Shown: positions 1 to 9,323, counted from the first letter of the stretch. The stretch is DNA of 49,058 nucleotides from Comamonadaceae bacterium (GCA_947448745.1 CANFOQ010000020.1:1-49058), one strand, 5' to 3'. A program made the numbers and translations. The notes: generated from the sequence alone by a model not told the origin.

Positions 1-1746
1 CTGACCGATGCCCGCACCGAAGTGGCCGCCGCTGAAGCCTCAGGCGACGGCGACCGCATGGGGCACGCTTACATGGCGCTTTATGACGCGGGCGAACACG
101 ATGCTTCATCGCGCGCCCAAGCCCTGATCTTGGGTCTGGGCTTCAAAACCACCGAACTGGACAACCCGGTGAACAGTTTCTCGGGCGGTTGGCGCATGCG
201 TTTGCAACTGGCCCGTGCCCTGATGTGCCCCTCAGACTTGCTGCTGTTGGACGAGCCCACCAACCACTTGGACTTGGACGCCTTGGTGTGGCTGGAAGCT
301 TGGCTCAAACGCTATGAAGGCACGATGGTGGTCATCAGCCATGACCGAGAATTTTTAGATGCGGTTACCAACGTCACGCTGCACATCGATGCAGGCAAGT
401 TGGTGCGTTATGGCGGCAACTACAGCAAGTTTGAAGACATGCGTGCAGAGCAGATGGAGTTGCAACAAAACGCTTTCTCCAAGCAACAAGACAAGATCGC
501 GCATTTGCAAAAGTTCATTGCCCGCTTCAAGGCCAAGGCCAGCAAAGCCAAGCAAGCTCAAAGCCGGGTCAAGGCCTTGGACCGCATGGAAAAAATCGCG
601 CCCCTGCTGGCCGACGCAGATTTCAGTTTCGAATTCAAAGAACCCGCCAACCTGCCCAACCCCATGCTGAGCATGCAAGGGGTGAGCGTGGGTTACCCGG
701 CTCCCGACGATGCGCCTGCGGGCACGCCACCCACGGTGATCGTGCAAAACATCAGCCGCTCGGTGTTGGCCGGTCAACGCATTGGCATCTTGGGAGCCAA
801 CGGGCAAGGCAAATCAACCTTGGTGAAAACCATCGCCCGCGATTTGAAAGCCTTGGGCGGCGACATGACCGAAGGCAAGGGCTTGAACATCGGCTACTTC
901 GCACAACAAGAACTCGATGTGCTGCGCCCGGCGGACAACCCGCTGCAACACATGATTGACTTGTGCAAAAAACTCACCGTTGAAGGCAAGCTGGCTGGTC
1001 AAGCAACGCGCGAGCAAGACTTGCGCAGTTTCTTGGGCCAGTTCAACTTTGGCGGCGACATGGTCAAGCAAGCTGTGGGCAGCATGAGCGGTGGCGAAAA
1101 AGCGCGGTTGGTGTTGTGCATGTTGGTTTGGCAGCGCCCCAACCTGCTGTTGATGGACGAACCTACCAACCACTTGGACTTGGCCACCCGCGAAGCCCTG
1201 AGCATGGCCTTGAATGAGTTTGAAGGCACGGTGATGTTGGTCAGCCACGACCGCGCCTTGCTGCGTGCAGTGTGCGACGAGTTTTGGATGGTCTCGCGCG
1301 GTGGCGTGTCACCCTTCGATGGCGACTTGGACGACTATCAACGCTACCTGCTGGATGAGGCCAAGCGATTGCGCGCAGAGGCCACCGCAGCGGCCAATGC
1401 GGCCTTGAAAGCCCCTGCCCCTGCCCCGATGGTGGCAGCAGCCCCTGTCATTGCCGTAGCTGCCAAGCCGGTCATCGCATCGCGTGAGCAGCGCAAGGAC
1501 GACGCGCAACAACGCAAAGAAGCCAACGAGAAAAAACGCCCCTTGAAAAAAGAACAAGACGGCATTGAAAAAAACATGGCCACGTTGGAAGCAGAGAAAC
1601 AAAATTTGCACAACAAACTCGCCAGCAGCTTGGCACCAGCAGTCATTGCCGAAGCGGGCAAGCGGCTCAAGCTGGTGGAAGATGAATTGGAAGAACTGGA
1701 GCTGCGATGGTTGGAATTGACCACCCAGCTAGAGACGTTGGCTTGA
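1..1746 (+). CDS. ABC-F family ATPase, YheS/Uup-like, 5' partial
   Basis: Soluble ATP-binding cassette protein of the ABC-F class, whose characterised members act on the ribosome rather than in transport. The reading frame is open from base 1, so the start and the first Walker A lie outside the window. Visible in order are the first signature motif (SFSGGWRMRL), first Walker B (LLLLDEPTNHLD) and switch His (SHD), then an interdomain linker rich in Lys, Ala and Gln, second Walker A (GANGQGKST), second signature (SMSGGEKARL), second Walker B (LLLMDEPTNHLD), and a C-terminal Ala/Pro stretch followed by a charged coiled coil. The phrase TNHLDLDALVWLEAWL resembles YheS; the C-terminal coiled coil also occurs in Uup. 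Family assignment is secure, the subfamily less so. The gene ends at a strong terminator. Confidence 0.93.
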   Translation: MTDARTEVAAAEASGDGDRMGHAYMALYDAGEHDASSRAQALILGLGFKTTELDNPVNSFSGGWRMRLQLARALMCPSDLLLLDEPTNHLDLDALVWLEAWLKRYEGTMVVISHDREFLDAVTNVTLHIDAGKLVRYGGNYSKFEDMRAEQMELQQNAFSKQQDKIAHLQKFIARFKAKASKAKQAQSRVKALDRMEKIAPLLADADFSFEFKEPANLPNPMLSMQGVSVGYPAPDDAPAGTPPTVIVQNISRSVLAGQRIGILGANGQGKSTLVKTIARDLKALGGDMTEGKGLNIGYFAQQELDVLRPADNPLQHMIDLCKKLTVEGKLAGQATREQDLRSFLGQFNFGGDMVKQAVGSMSGGEKARLVLCMLVWQRPNLLLMDEPTNHLDLATREALSMALNEFEGTVMLVSHDRALLRAVCDEFWMVSRGGVSPFDGDLDDYQRYLLDEAKRLRAEATAAANAALKAPAPAPMVAAAPVIAVAAKPVIASREQRKDDAQQRKEANEKKRPLKKEQDGIEKNMATLEAEKQNLHNKLASSLAPAVIAEAGKRLKLVEDELEELELRWLELTTQLETLA

Positions 1747-1767
1747 GTTTGATGCGACGAAAAAAAA

Positions 1768-1793
1768 CCAGTTCTGTTTGAACTGGTTTTTTT
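1768..1793. terminator. Rho-independent terminator after the ABC-F gene
   Basis: A 7-bp perfect stem (ccagttc at 1768-1774, gaactgg at 1780-1786) with loop tgttt is flanked by A-rich sequence on the left and a run of T on the right (1787-1793). It can therefore work in both directions: for the ABC-F gene on the plus strand and for the tRNA-Lys transcript on the minus strand. Confidence 0.88.
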
Positions 1794-1802
1794 GAATCAG
1801 GG

Positions 1803-1878
1803 TGGTAGGACGTACAAGATTCGAACTTGTGACCAACGGATTAAAAGTCCGCTGCTCTACCAACTGAGCTAACGTCCC
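1803..1878 (-). tRNA. tRNA-Lys(TTT)
   Basis: On the minus strand this 76-nt segment folds as a cloverleaf: 7-bp acceptor starting GGGACGT, D arm GCTC...GAGC, anticodon loop CTTTTAA giving anticodon TTT, T arm ACAAG-TTCGAAT-CTTGT, and an encoded 3' CCA (plus-strand tgg at 1803-1805). The first and last anticodon-stem or acceptor pairs are G-U, which is tolerated. It stands alone, followed on its own strand by the bidirectional terminator at 1768-1793. Confidence 0.97.
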
Positions 1879-1962
1879 CCTTTGCATTGCAGTTTTGCTG
1901 CTCTGCGAAGCCGCAAAGTATAACTGTTTTTTTGCGCTTTTTGACGGTTTTGAAAAAACCCT

Positions 1963-2733
1963 TCATGCAGCCAATTGATTCAACACCCAGCCCGCCGCGC
2001 AGTTGCCAAAAGTTGCAGTCACTGTGACCACTGATCCATAGCCATGGCAGTTCAATGAACTGTCGCGAGATGCTTGACTTGACTTCTCAGGCATCAAAAC
2101 ACGTTCTTTGCTGAACACCGATTGAATGCCAAAAGAAGCGCCACCAGCAGGAGCGCCATGGTGCTTCCTCAATCGTTGACGCACTTGCGCGAGCAATGGA
2201 TCGTGCGTTGCTTGCGCCAAATCCGCCATGTCAACAAGGTGCGCTTGCATCTTGCCGCCAGCAGCGCCAACAGTGACCAAGCGCACGCGATGGGCCATGG
2301 CCCAAGCAGCCATCGCCACCTTGGCACTGACTTGATCACAGGCGTCAATCACGGCATCGAAGCTGTCAGACAAAAGATCTTGACAGTTTTCTGCTGTGAT
2401 GAATTCATCCACGGTGTGAACAAGGCATTCTGGGTTGATGTCCGCTATGCGGGCTTGCATGGCCAACACCTTGGATTGACCCAAGGTATCCGTGACGGCA
2501 TGCAACTGTCGGTTGATGTTGGACTCTGAAACGTGGTCCATATCGATCAAGGTGAGTTGCCCCACGCCGCTGCGTGCCAAACACTCCACAGCCCAAGAAC
2601 CCACACCACCCACACCCACCACCGCCACATGGGCTTGTCGAATAGCTTGGGCACCTTGATCGCCGTACAAACGAGAAAGACCGCCAAAGCGGCGGTCTGT
2701 GTCCGAACTCAAACTGTTGATAGTGGCGTTCAA
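1963..2733 (-). CDS. tcdA: tRNA threonylcarbamoyladenosine dehydratase TcdA (CsdL)
   Basis: E1-like (ThiF/MoeB superfamily) enzyme that cyclises N6-threonylcarbamoyladenosine at position 37 of ANN-decoding tRNAs in an ATP-dependent reaction. The 256-residue protein has the nucleotide-binding glycine loop GVGGVGS near residue 40, the acidic IDMDHVSESNINRQ segment that contacts ATP, DACDQ near residue 130, and a conserved C-terminal NCHGYGS motif. It begins with TTG one base after the cpoB stop; an in-frame stop just upstream excludes an earlier start, and no strong ribosome-binding site is seen. This suggests translation coupled to cpoB at the end of the tolB operon. Family confidence is high; the exact start is less certain. 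Confidence 0.92.
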   Translation of the reverse strand: MNATINSLSSDTDRRFGGLSRLYGDQGAQAIRQAHVAVVGVGGVGSWAVECLARSGVGQLTLIDMDHVSESNINRQLHAVTDTLGQSKVLAMQARIADINPECLVHTVDEFITAENCQDLLSDSFDAVIDACDQVSAKVAMAAWAMAHRVRLVTVGAAGGKMQAHLVDMADLAQATHDPLLAQVRQRLRKHHGAPAGGASFGIQSVFSKERVLMPEKSSQASRDSSLNCHGYGSVVTVTATFGNCAAGWVLNQLAA

Positions 2734-2734
2734 G

Positions 2735-3559
2735 TTATTTCAATTTAGCCAAACGTTCTTTGGCAGCTGATGCAGCTTCGGTGTTGGGGAATTGCTTGAT
2801 CAATTCCTCCCAAGTTTTTTTGGCGTCTTTGGGTTGTTTGATTTCAACTTGAGCATTGCCCAAGGTCAACAGGGCTTCGGCTACACGTTGGTGATTGGGG
2901 CTCAAGGCCATGAAGGCTTTGAGTTGATTCACGGTGTCTGCGTAGTCGCGATTGATGTATTTGGCACTGCCAAGCCAATAGAGTGCACTGGGTCGAAAGC
3001 CGCTGTTGGGGTACTTGCGCAAGAAGTTTGAAAAGGAGGTGGCTGCAGCTGCGAACTCACCTTTTCTAAAAATACCCAAGCTGGCGTCAAAGTCCTTTTT
3101 CTCAGACTGCTCTGCTTCGAATTCCAAACCGTCAATTTGCACCGTGGTCGGTTCAAACTTGTCGAAACGTTGATCGACATTTTTCAGACGGTCTTCAACG
3201 GTGGCCAGCGTTTCTTTTTGACTGCGTTGCAACAAAGAAATTTCACGCAGCAATTCTTCGCGCTCGCCACGCAAAGCAGAGAGGTCTTGTTTCAAACCAT
3301 CAATTTGAGACTGCAGTTGCAACAAGGACTGCTTGTACTGCGTCACTTCCTGCTCGGCTGCACGTTGTGCCTGAGCGGCTTGCTCGATGGACTTTTGCAG
3401 GTTTTGGTCACCTGTTTGCTGTGCTTGCTTGAGGGATTCGACCCTTTGACGCAAATCCAGAATAGCCCTTCGGGCTTCTTCGTCTTCAAAAATCGCCGCA
3501 TGCATGGATGTGCTGACCAAGGCCGCGCACACCACTGCCCATTTCAAGCCAGGCTTCAT
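2735..3559 (-). CDS. cpoB: Cell division coordinator CpoB (YbgF), Tol-Pal associated
   Basis: Periplasmic protein that in characterised bacteria links Tol-Pal outer-membrane constriction to septal peptidoglycan synthesis. The 274-residue product has an N-terminal signal peptide ending near SMHAA, a long Gln/Glu-rich coiled coil (about residues 25-130) that mediates trimerisation in the family, a short linker, then C-terminal TPR-type repeats (about 155-274) with the typical GIFRKGEFAAA, YPNSGFRPSALYWLG and ALLTLGNAQ pieces. The start ATG overlaps the pal stop by four bases (ATGA), showing translational coupling in the tolB-pal-cpoB order. Confidence 0.95.
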   Translation of the reverse strand: MKPGLKWAVVCAALVSTSMHAAIFEDEEARRAILDLRQRVESLKQAQQTGDQNLQKSIEQAAQAQRAAEQEVTQYKQSLLQLQSQIDGLKQDLSALRGEREELLREISLLQRSQKETLATVEDRLKNVDQRFDKFEPTTVQIDGLEFEAEQSEKKDFDASLGIFRKGEFAAAATSFSNFLRKYPNSGFRPSALYWLGSAKYINRDYADTVNQLKAFMALSPNHQRVAEALLTLGNAQVEIKQPKDAKKTWEELIKQFPNTEAASAAKERLAKLK

Positions 3560-4098
3560 TTGTAGAAGAATTCAGTGCGGCGGTTTTTAGCGAAAGCAGA
3601 TTCGTCGCTGCCTTGCACAGCAGGCTTTTCTTCACCAAAGCTGACGGACTCCACTTGGGCAGCAGACACACCCAGCAAGCTCAGGCTTTGACGAACGGCA
3701 TCAGCACGTTTTTGACCCAGTGCCAAGTTGTATTCACGGCCACCACGCTCATCGGTATGACCTTCCAATGACACCTTGGCGCGTGGGTTGTTTTTCAAAA
3801 ACTGGGCATGGCCTTCAATGGCATTTTGAAATTCTGCTTTCACCACAAAACTGTCGTAATCGAAGTAAATGATTTTGGCAACACCATTGGGACCAGCAGC
3901 CAAGTTGTCAGAGGCCACAGTGCTGACAGGGGCCACAGCCGATTTGGCCTCTGGCGCGGGTGCTGGCTTGGTCTCGGGCGCGGTGCTGCTGACACTGGCG
4001 CCAGACTTGTCTTCCACGGGGACGTCATTGAGTTTGACACCAGAGGCACAAGCAGACAACAACAAGGCCAAACTGAAAGACAAGAAAAATTTATTCAC
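3556..4098 (-). CDS. pal: Peptidoglycan-associated lipoprotein Pal
   Basis: Outer-membrane lipoprotein that ties the membrane to peptidoglycan and interacts with TolB. The chosen GTG start at 4098 gives MNKFFLSFSLALLLSACAS: a short signal peptide with lipobox LLSAC, preceded by GGAG about eight bases upstream. An upstream ATG in the same frame (4140) would put a non-signal-like leader in front and overlap tolB. After an Ala/Pro-rich linker (about residues 25-65) comes the OmpA-like domain with IYFDYDSFVV, LEGHTDERGGREYNLALGQKRA (in two pieces: EGHTDERGG and NLALGQKRADAV) and terminal AKNRRTEFFYK, which carry the diaminopimelate-binding Asp and Arg. Confidence 0.97.
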   Translation of the reverse strand: MNKFFLSFSLALLLSACASGVKLNDVPVEDKSGASVSSTAPETKPAPAPEAKSAVAPVSTVASDNLAAGPNGVAKIIYFDYDSFVVKAEFQNAIEGHAQFLKNNPRAKVSLEGHTDERGGREYNLALGQKRADAVRQSLSLLGVSAAQVESVSFGEEKPAVQGSDESAFAKNRRTEFFYK

Positions 4099-4115
4099 GA
4101 CAGTGCTCCAGAGCT

Positions 4116-5393
4116 TCAAGGTTTCAAGAAAGGGCCCCAATGGGGTTCCCGGATGTTGGCAGCTTGCCCAGCCAATTTTGCGCTTATTTTGCCATCAAGG
4201 GTTGTGGTCATGAGAACCTCTTTGCCTTGAGACAGGCTGGCATACAAGATGAGTTTGCTGTTGGCGGCAAAACTGGGACGCTCGTCCAGGTTTGAATCGG
4301 TCAGCGGGTAAACCTTGTCAGTCGCCAATTCCATCAAATGCAATTTGTACTGGCTACCGTTGCGGGCAATGTAGGCCAACCATCGACCATCCGGGCTCAA
4401 GGCAGGAGAGATGTTGTAGTTTCCAGAGAAGGTGACGCGTTGCACCGGCCCGCCCGAGGCGGGTGTTCGGTAAATTTGGGGCGAACCACCTCGGTCGCTC
4501 ACGAAGTAAATGGCGCTCCCGTCAGGGGTGTAAACAGGCTCGGTGTCAATGCCATTGGATTGGGTGATGCGCTTGGGTTCACCGCCCTTGGCATCGATGC
4601 TGAAAATTTGAGAGCTGCCATCCCGACTGAGGGTCACGGCCACGGATTTGCCGTCTGGGGCCCAAGCAGGGGCGCTGTTGGAGCCTTTGAAATTGGCCAA
4701 GATTCGGCGCTTGCCGGTGCCCACATCATGCACATACACCACTGGTTTGCGGGACTCGAAAGACACATAAGCCAGGTCGGTGCCGTTGGGTGCCCAACGC
4801 GGTGAAATGATGGGCTCAGGACTGGTCAAAGCAGCTTGTGCATTGTCACCATCGGCATCCGCCACCCACAAAACATGGCGCTCTGGTTGTTTGGTGACAT
4901 AAGCAATGCGGGTGGAAAACACGCCTTTGTCGCCAGTTAATTTCTCATAGACCTGATCAGCGATGCGGTGCGACACAAGCCGCAAATCGGAAGCCACCAC
5001 GGTGAAGCTTTGCCCGCCCAAATCTTGTCCTTTGATGGCGTCCCACAAGCGGTACTTCACATCAAATCGACCGTCTGCCGTTTTCTGAATACTGCCTGTG
5101 ACCAAGGCGTCTGCATTTTTTTGGCGAATGGCGGTGAAGTCGGGGCGACTGTTTTCGTCCATCACCAAGCCAGGGTCGATGCTTTTGAATTGACCACTGC
5201 GGTCAAAGTCGGCAGCCACAATGGTGGCCGGTTTTTGGGGTGACGCGTCTTGTCCTTTGAAGGGTGCGATGGCAATGGGAATTTGCGTGATGCCCACACC
5301 AGAGACCTCGACACGAACCTCAGACCAAGCAGTATTGACGAGCCCCAAAAAAAGGGTCAAAGATGTGAAAAGTGGGAGGAAATAATGGATCAT
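4116..5393 (-). CDS. tolB: Tol-Pal system translocation protein TolB
   Basis: Periplasmic component of the Tol-Pal envelope-integrity machine, exchanging between TolA and Pal. The 425-residue protein has a signal peptide (hydrophobic FLPLFTSLTLFLGLV, cleavage near AWS), an N-terminal alpha/beta domain carrying IAIAPFKGQD, and a six-bladed beta-propeller with WAPDGKSVAVTLSRDGSSQIF-type blades (WAPNGTDLAYVS, YTPDGSAIYFVSDRGG, LSPDGRWLAYIA). It is the first gene of the minus-strand run tolB-pal-cpoB-tcdA; the gap to pal is 17 bases. tolQRA are not upstream: an msbA-like gene diverges instead, so the 85-base interval 5394-5478 must hold both promoters. I could not assign convincing hexamers there. 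Confidence 0.97.
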   Translation of the reverse strand: MIHYFLPLFTSLTLFLGLVNTAWSEVRVEVSGVGITQIPIAIAPFKGQDASPQKPATIVAADFDRSGQFKSIDPGLVMDENSRPDFTAIRQKNADALVTGSIQKTADGRFDVKYRLWDAIKGQDLGGQSFTVVASDLRLVSHRIADQVYEKLTGDKGVFSTRIAYVTKQPERHVLWVADADGDNAQAALTSPEPIISPRWAPNGTDLAYVSFESRKPVVYVHDVGTGKRRILANFKGSNSAPAWAPDGKSVAVTLSRDGSSQIFSIDAKGGEPKRITQSNGIDTEPVYTPDGSAIYFVSDRGGSPQIYRTPASGGPVQRVTFSGNYNISPALSPDGRWLAYIARNGSQYKLHLMELATDKVYPLTDSNLDERPSFAANSKLILYASLSQGKEVLMTTTLDGKISAKLAGQAANIREPHWGPFLKP

Positions 5394-5478
5394 CGCTTCA
5401 CTTGTTCAAAAGATTCCATTCTAACCTTGCAGTGCAACATCGAGGCGATAATCGACCAACTTCGCTGCTGATCACCAC

Positions 5479-7221
5479 ATGTCTGACCAACCACATTTTA
5501 TTAAGCGACTGCAAAGATCAGGCAAATACTTTGTAAATCCTCCAATGGCGTGGGTGGCCGCAGTGACGGCCATGTTGATCGTGTCGATCAGCGAACCAAT
5601 GGTGCCCGCCTTGCTACAGCCTTTGCTTGACAAAGGTTTCAAACAAAACAGTTTCCCTGTTTGGATGGTTCCTTTGGCTTTGATCGGTTTGTACAGCTTG
5701 CGCGGTGCCAGTCTGTTTATTGGTCAGGTCGCTATCGCCAAAGCAACCAACCAGGGTTTATTGAAATTACGCGTTGCCATGTTCAATCGTTTGCAGGATG
5801 CTGAACTTCAATTGTTTCGTCAGCAAAATGCCAGTTCCCTGGGCAATACCTTGGTGTACGAAGTGCAAAGCGGTGCACAAATGCTGGTTGGCTCGTGCAT
5901 GAGCATGTTTCGAGACAGCCTTACTTTGCTTGCTCTGGTAGGTTATTTGCTCTATTTGAACTGGCAATTGAGTCTGATCGTGGCTTTGTTGATACCTTCC
6001 GTGGGGTTTTTGATGAAAGCCATGAGCAAACGTCTTTATGGGCTGACGAGAAGCAACCAATCCGCAACAGATGAACTGGCCTATGTGGTTGAAGAAACCG
6101 CCCTCGCTTACAGAGAAATTCGCTTGCATGCAGCTCAACCCATGCAAGCCAGCAGATTTGAACGTTTAGGGCGCACCTTGGAACGTTTGACCATGAAAAT
6201 GGCCGTTGCCAGTTCAGGCATCACGCCACTCACCCAATTGTTCTCTGCCATCGCCTTGTCTGCAGTCATCAGTGTTGCATTGCTTCAAAGCCAAGACAGC
6301 GGGATGACCGTTGGCGGCTTCGCATCCTTCGTCACCGCCATGCTGATGTTGGTCAATCCCATCAAACATTTGTCAGAAGTGGCTGGCCCTATCACCAGGG
6401 GTCTTGCAGCGATGGAACGCGCACTTGAACTGATTGAATCCACGCCAAAAGAATCAGGTGGGGCACACAGATGCCAACATTCCACTGGCCATATTCAATG
6501 CCAGCAAATTGGGGTTCGCTATAAAGAAGACCACCCTTGGGCCTTGCGTGCTGTGGATTTAGAAATCCGCCCAGGCGAAACAGTCGCTTTGGTAGGGAGT
6601 TCGGGCTCTGGCAAAACCACCTTGGCCAATTTACTGCCCCGTTTTGTCGAATGGAACGAGGGGGATTTGAAACTGGATGGGGTCTCGGTTCGCGATTGGA
6701 ACTTGCAAGATTTACGCAATCAATTTGCCATGGTCAGTCAAAACGTGGTGGTTCTGAACGACAGCTTGGCCATGAATGTGGCCTTGGGTCAAACACCTGA
6801 CCCAGAAAAAGTTTTGCGTTGTTTGCATGCAGCCAATTTAAGCGACTACTTGGGCACCCTGCCTCAGGGCATTGACACCTTAGTAGGACACAACGCTTCC
6901 AGCATGTCAGGTGGACAGCGGCAACGTTTGGCCATCGCACGTGCTTTGTACAAAGAAGCCCCAATCTTGATTTTGGATGAGGCAACTTCAGCGTTAGACA
7001 ATGAATCAGAACGGGCTGTCCAAGAAGCACTGTCTCGGCTTCGGCAAGGTAAAACCACTTTGATCATTGCCCATCGCTTATCAACTATCGAATCCGCTGA
7101 TCGTATCGTTGTGATGGAGTCTGGTCAGGTGATTGAGACGGGCAATCATGCCAGCTTGTTGGCCGCGAATGGGGCTTATGCCGCAATGTTCAAACTCAAA
7201 CAATTGGACACTCAGCATTGA
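5479..7221 (+). CDS. msbA: MsbA-like lipid A/ABC exporter (TMD-NBD half transporter)
   Basis: Inner-membrane ABC exporter of the MsbA type, which flips lipid A-core to the periplasmic leaflet. The 580 residues comprise about six membrane helices in residues 1-310 (for example VAAVTAMLIVSISEPMVPAL and the LVGYLLYLNWQLSLIVALLI region), then one nucleotide-binding domain with Walker A GSSGSGKT, Q-loop MVSQNVVVLND, signature MSGGQRQRL, Walker B LILDEATSALD and switch IAHRLST. The length matches MsbA (about 580). It is a single transcription unit, divergent from tolB and convergent with rng, with no recognisable partner beside it. Other lipid exporters share this architecture, so the substrate is inferred from family resemblance. 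Confidence 0.88.
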   Translation: MSDQPHFIKRLQRSGKYFVNPPMAWVAAVTAMLIVSISEPMVPALLQPLLDKGFKQNSFPVWMVPLALIGLYSLRGASLFIGQVAIAKATNQGLLKLRVAMFNRLQDAELQLFRQQNASSLGNTLVYEVQSGAQMLVGSCMSMFRDSLTLLALVGYLLYLNWQLSLIVALLIPSVGFLMKAMSKRLYGLTRSNQSATDELAYVVEETALAYREIRLHAAQPMQASRFERLGRTLERLTMKMAVASSGITPLTQLFSAIALSAVISVALLQSQDSGMTVGGFASFVTAMLMLVNPIKHLSEVAGPITRGLAAMERALELIESTPKESGGAHRCQHSTGHIQCQQIGVRYKEDHPWALRAVDLEIRPGETVALVGSSGSGKTTLANLLPRFVEWNEGDLKLDGVSVRDWNLQDLRNQFAMVSQNVVVLNDSLAMNVALGQTPDPEKVLRCLHAANLSDYLGTLPQGIDTLVGHNASSMSGGQRQRLAIARALYKEAPILILDEATSALDNESERAVQEALSRLRQGKTTLIIAHRLSTIESADRIVVMESGQVIETGNHASLLAANGAYAAMFKLKQLDTQH

Positions 7222-7236
7222 TCCAAGTTGTTCCTC

Positions 7237-8715
7237 TCATAACAACACAATATTGAATTGCTCCGGCCCCATGCCGAATTCGGCCTGCAAGGAAATGGGT
7301 TTGCCAATGAAATCACTCAAGCCCGCCAGGTGCAGGCTTTCTTCCTCTTGCAGCAAATCAACCACGGCGGGCGGTGCCAACACCCGAAATTCCTTGGGAC
7401 TGAACTGCCGGGCTTCACGCAAAATTTCGCGCAGGATGTTGTAGGCCACACTGCGGGCGGTGTTGACGATCCCTTTGCCTTGGCAATGGGGGCAAGGCTC
7501 ACACAGTATTTGCGCCAAGGACTCACGGGTGCGTTTGCGCGTCATTTCCACCAAGCCCAATGAAGAGTACCCACTGACGGTGGTTTTGACCCGGTCTTTG
7601 GCCAATTGCTTGCGCAGTTCGTTCAGCACAGCTTCGCGGTGGTCTTCGCGCTGCATGTCGATGAAGTCGGTGACGATCACGCCGCCCAGGTTGCGCAGTC
7701 GCAGTTGGCGTGCAATCGCGCCCGCCGCTTCCAAATTGGTTTTGAAGATGGTGTCGTCAAAATTTCGCGCACCCACAAAACCGCCGGTGTTCACATCCAC
7801 CGTGGTCAGGGCTTCGGTCTGGTCGATGATCAGGTAGCCCCCCGACTTCAGCATGACTTTGCGGCCCAAGGCCAACTGAATTTCATCGTCAATGTTGAAC
7901 AGGTCGAAGATGGGCCGCTCGCCTTTGTAATGCGCCAATTTGGCCACCGAAGAGGGCATGAACTCTTTGCCAAACTGCTGCAACATGCTGTGCTGTTCAA
8001 CCGAATCCAAGCGGATGGTTTGGGTGGTCTCCAACACCATGTCACGCAGCACCCGTTGCAACAAATTCAGGTCTTGGTGCAGCAAGGACTTGGGCGGCAA
8101 TTGCACACTGGCCGCTTTGATCTTGGCCCAGGTTTTACGCAGATAGGCAATGTCTTCTTCCAACTCGGCATCGCTGGCCTCTTCGCCATTGGTGCGCAGA
8201 ATAAAGCCCCCTTTGTCCTCGCCCTTGTGCGCCAAGCCGATCAAACGCTTGCGCAGTTCATCGCGTTGCTCTTGCGGTATTTTTTGGGACACACCAATGT
8301 GGTTGTCTTGCGGCAAGAAGACCAACAAGCGTCCTGCGATGCTGATTTGGGTGGACAGCCTGGCGCCTTTGCTGCCAATCGGGTCTTTGATGACCTGCAC
8401 CAACAAAGACTGTCCTTCAAACACTTGCTTTTCAATCGGCACAGCCGCCACCGCTTGCTCCTGCGCATCGGTTTGACGGGGTGCGGCGCTGCTGAAGACA
8501 TCGGCCACATGCAAAAAAGCGGAACGGTCCATACCAATGTCAATGAACGCCGATTGCATGCCCGGCAAAACGCGAGCCACCTTGCCCAAATACACGTTAC
8601 CGACCAAGCCGCGTTCCAGCGATCGTTCCACGTGGATTTCTTGCACGGCGCCGTTTTCCACCACGGCCACGCGGGTTTCTTGGGGCGACCAATTGATCAG
8701 AATGTCATGCTGCAT
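7237..8715 (-). CDS. rng: Ribonuclease G
   Basis: Endoribonuclease that matures the 5' end of 16S rRNA and takes part in mRNA decay. ATG at 8715 (MQHDILINWSPQETRVAV) is preferred over the in-frame TTG two codons upstream, which overlaps the maf stop. The 492-residue protein contains an S1-like RNA-binding part (GNVYLGKVARVLPGMQSAFI, about residues 38-120), the catalytic DNase I-like core with DVNTGG (Asp about 307) and TDFIDM (Asp about 350), and the zinc-link CEPCPHCQGKG. It lacks the long disordered tail of RNase E, so RNase G is the better call. It is the last gene of the clpS/clpA-to-rng run, two bases after maf. Confidence 0.96.
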   Translation of the reverse strand: MQHDILINWSPQETRVAVVENGAVQEIHVERSLERGLVGNVYLGKVARVLPGMQSAFIDIGMDRSAFLHVADVFSSAAPRQTDAQEQAVAAVPIEKQVFEGQSLLVQVIKDPIGSKGARLSTQISIAGRLLVFLPQDNHIGVSQKIPQEQRDELRKRLIGLAHKGEDKGGFILRTNGEEASDAELEEDIAYLRKTWAKIKAASVQLPPKSLLHQDLNLLQRVLRDMVLETTQTIRLDSVEQHSMLQQFGKEFMPSSVAKLAHYKGERPIFDLFNIDDEIQLALGRKVMLKSGGYLIIDQTEALTTVDVNTGGFVGARNFDDTIFKTNLEAAGAIARQLRLRNLGGVIVTDFIDMQREDHREAVLNELRKQLAKDRVKTTVSGYSSLGLVEMTRKRTRESLAQILCEPCPHCQGKGIVNTARSVAYNILREILREARQFSPKEFRVLAPPAVVDLLQEEESLHLAGLSDFIGKPISLQAEFGMGPEQFNIVLL

Positions 8716-8717
8716 CT

Positions 8718-9323
8718 TCAATCTTCTGCCAGTTGTCGAAGCAAACGGGAGGTTTCAAACAAGGGAAGCCCCATGATGCCAGAGTAACTGCCTTGAATGC
8801 TTCGAATAAACCCGCTGGCCAAGCCTTGGATGCCATAAGCACCGGCCTTGCCCATGGGTTCGCCACTGGCCACGTAAGCCTCGATGTCTTGCGGGCTCAA
8901 GTCATCAAAGCGCACTTTGGAACGACTGAGCGCACGCAATGTCTTTCGACCATGCGAGATGGCCATGGCGGTGAACACCTGATGGGTTTGTCCGCTCAAG
9001 CGTAGCAGCATGTCTTTGGCCTCTGCCAAATCTTGGGGCTTGCCCAAAATCTCGTCACCCAAGGCCACCGTGGTGTCCGCGCACAAGATCGGGTGCGCAG
9101 GCCAGCCCAATCGAACGCGTTCAAGCTTGGCCTGTTGCAATTTCAAACGCGTGACGCGCTGCACATAGGCCAAGGGTTTTTCGCCAGGCAGCACGGCTTC
9201 CAAGTCTTCAGCCGCTGCCCTGTCTGACGGCAACAGGACTTCGAATGGGACAGCGATTTGCGTCAGCAGTTGCTGGCGTCTGGGGCTTTGCGAAGCCAAA
9301 TAAACCAAGGGCAAGGTGTTCAT
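8718..9323 (-). CDS. maf: Maf-family nucleotide pyrophosphatase, YhdE type (dTTP/UTP)
   Basis: Cytosolic house-cleaning enzyme that hydrolyses non-canonical or excess nucleoside triphosphates to monophosphates. The start at 9323 gives [16 protein letters not shown], placing the substrate-binding S-x-SPRR motif at its normal position and overlapping the rlmH stop by ATGA; earlier in-frame codons lie inside rlmH. Other motifs are [16 protein letters not shown] with the catalytic Asp, [11 protein letters not shown], and [18 protein letters not shown]. The last one, with K-AGAYGIQG, matches the YhdE (dTTP/UTP) branch more than the YceF (m7GTP) branch. 201 residues is the usual length. Confidence 0.93.
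   Translation of the reverse strand: MNTLPLVYLASQSPRRQQLLTQIAVPFEVLLPSDRAAAEDLEAVLPGEKPLAYVQRVTRLKLQQAKLERVRLGWPAHPILCADTTVALGDEILGKPQDLAEAKDMLLRLSGQTHQVFTAMAISHGRKTLRALSRSKVRFDDLSPQDIEAYVASGEPMGKAGAYGIQGLASGFIRSIQGSYSGIMGLPLFETSRLLRQLAED

Noticed and set aside
7606-8787. A 393-codon plus-strand frame opposite rng
   Set aside because: Composition is typical of antisense translation (runs of Gln, His, Phe) and rng on the other strand is complete.
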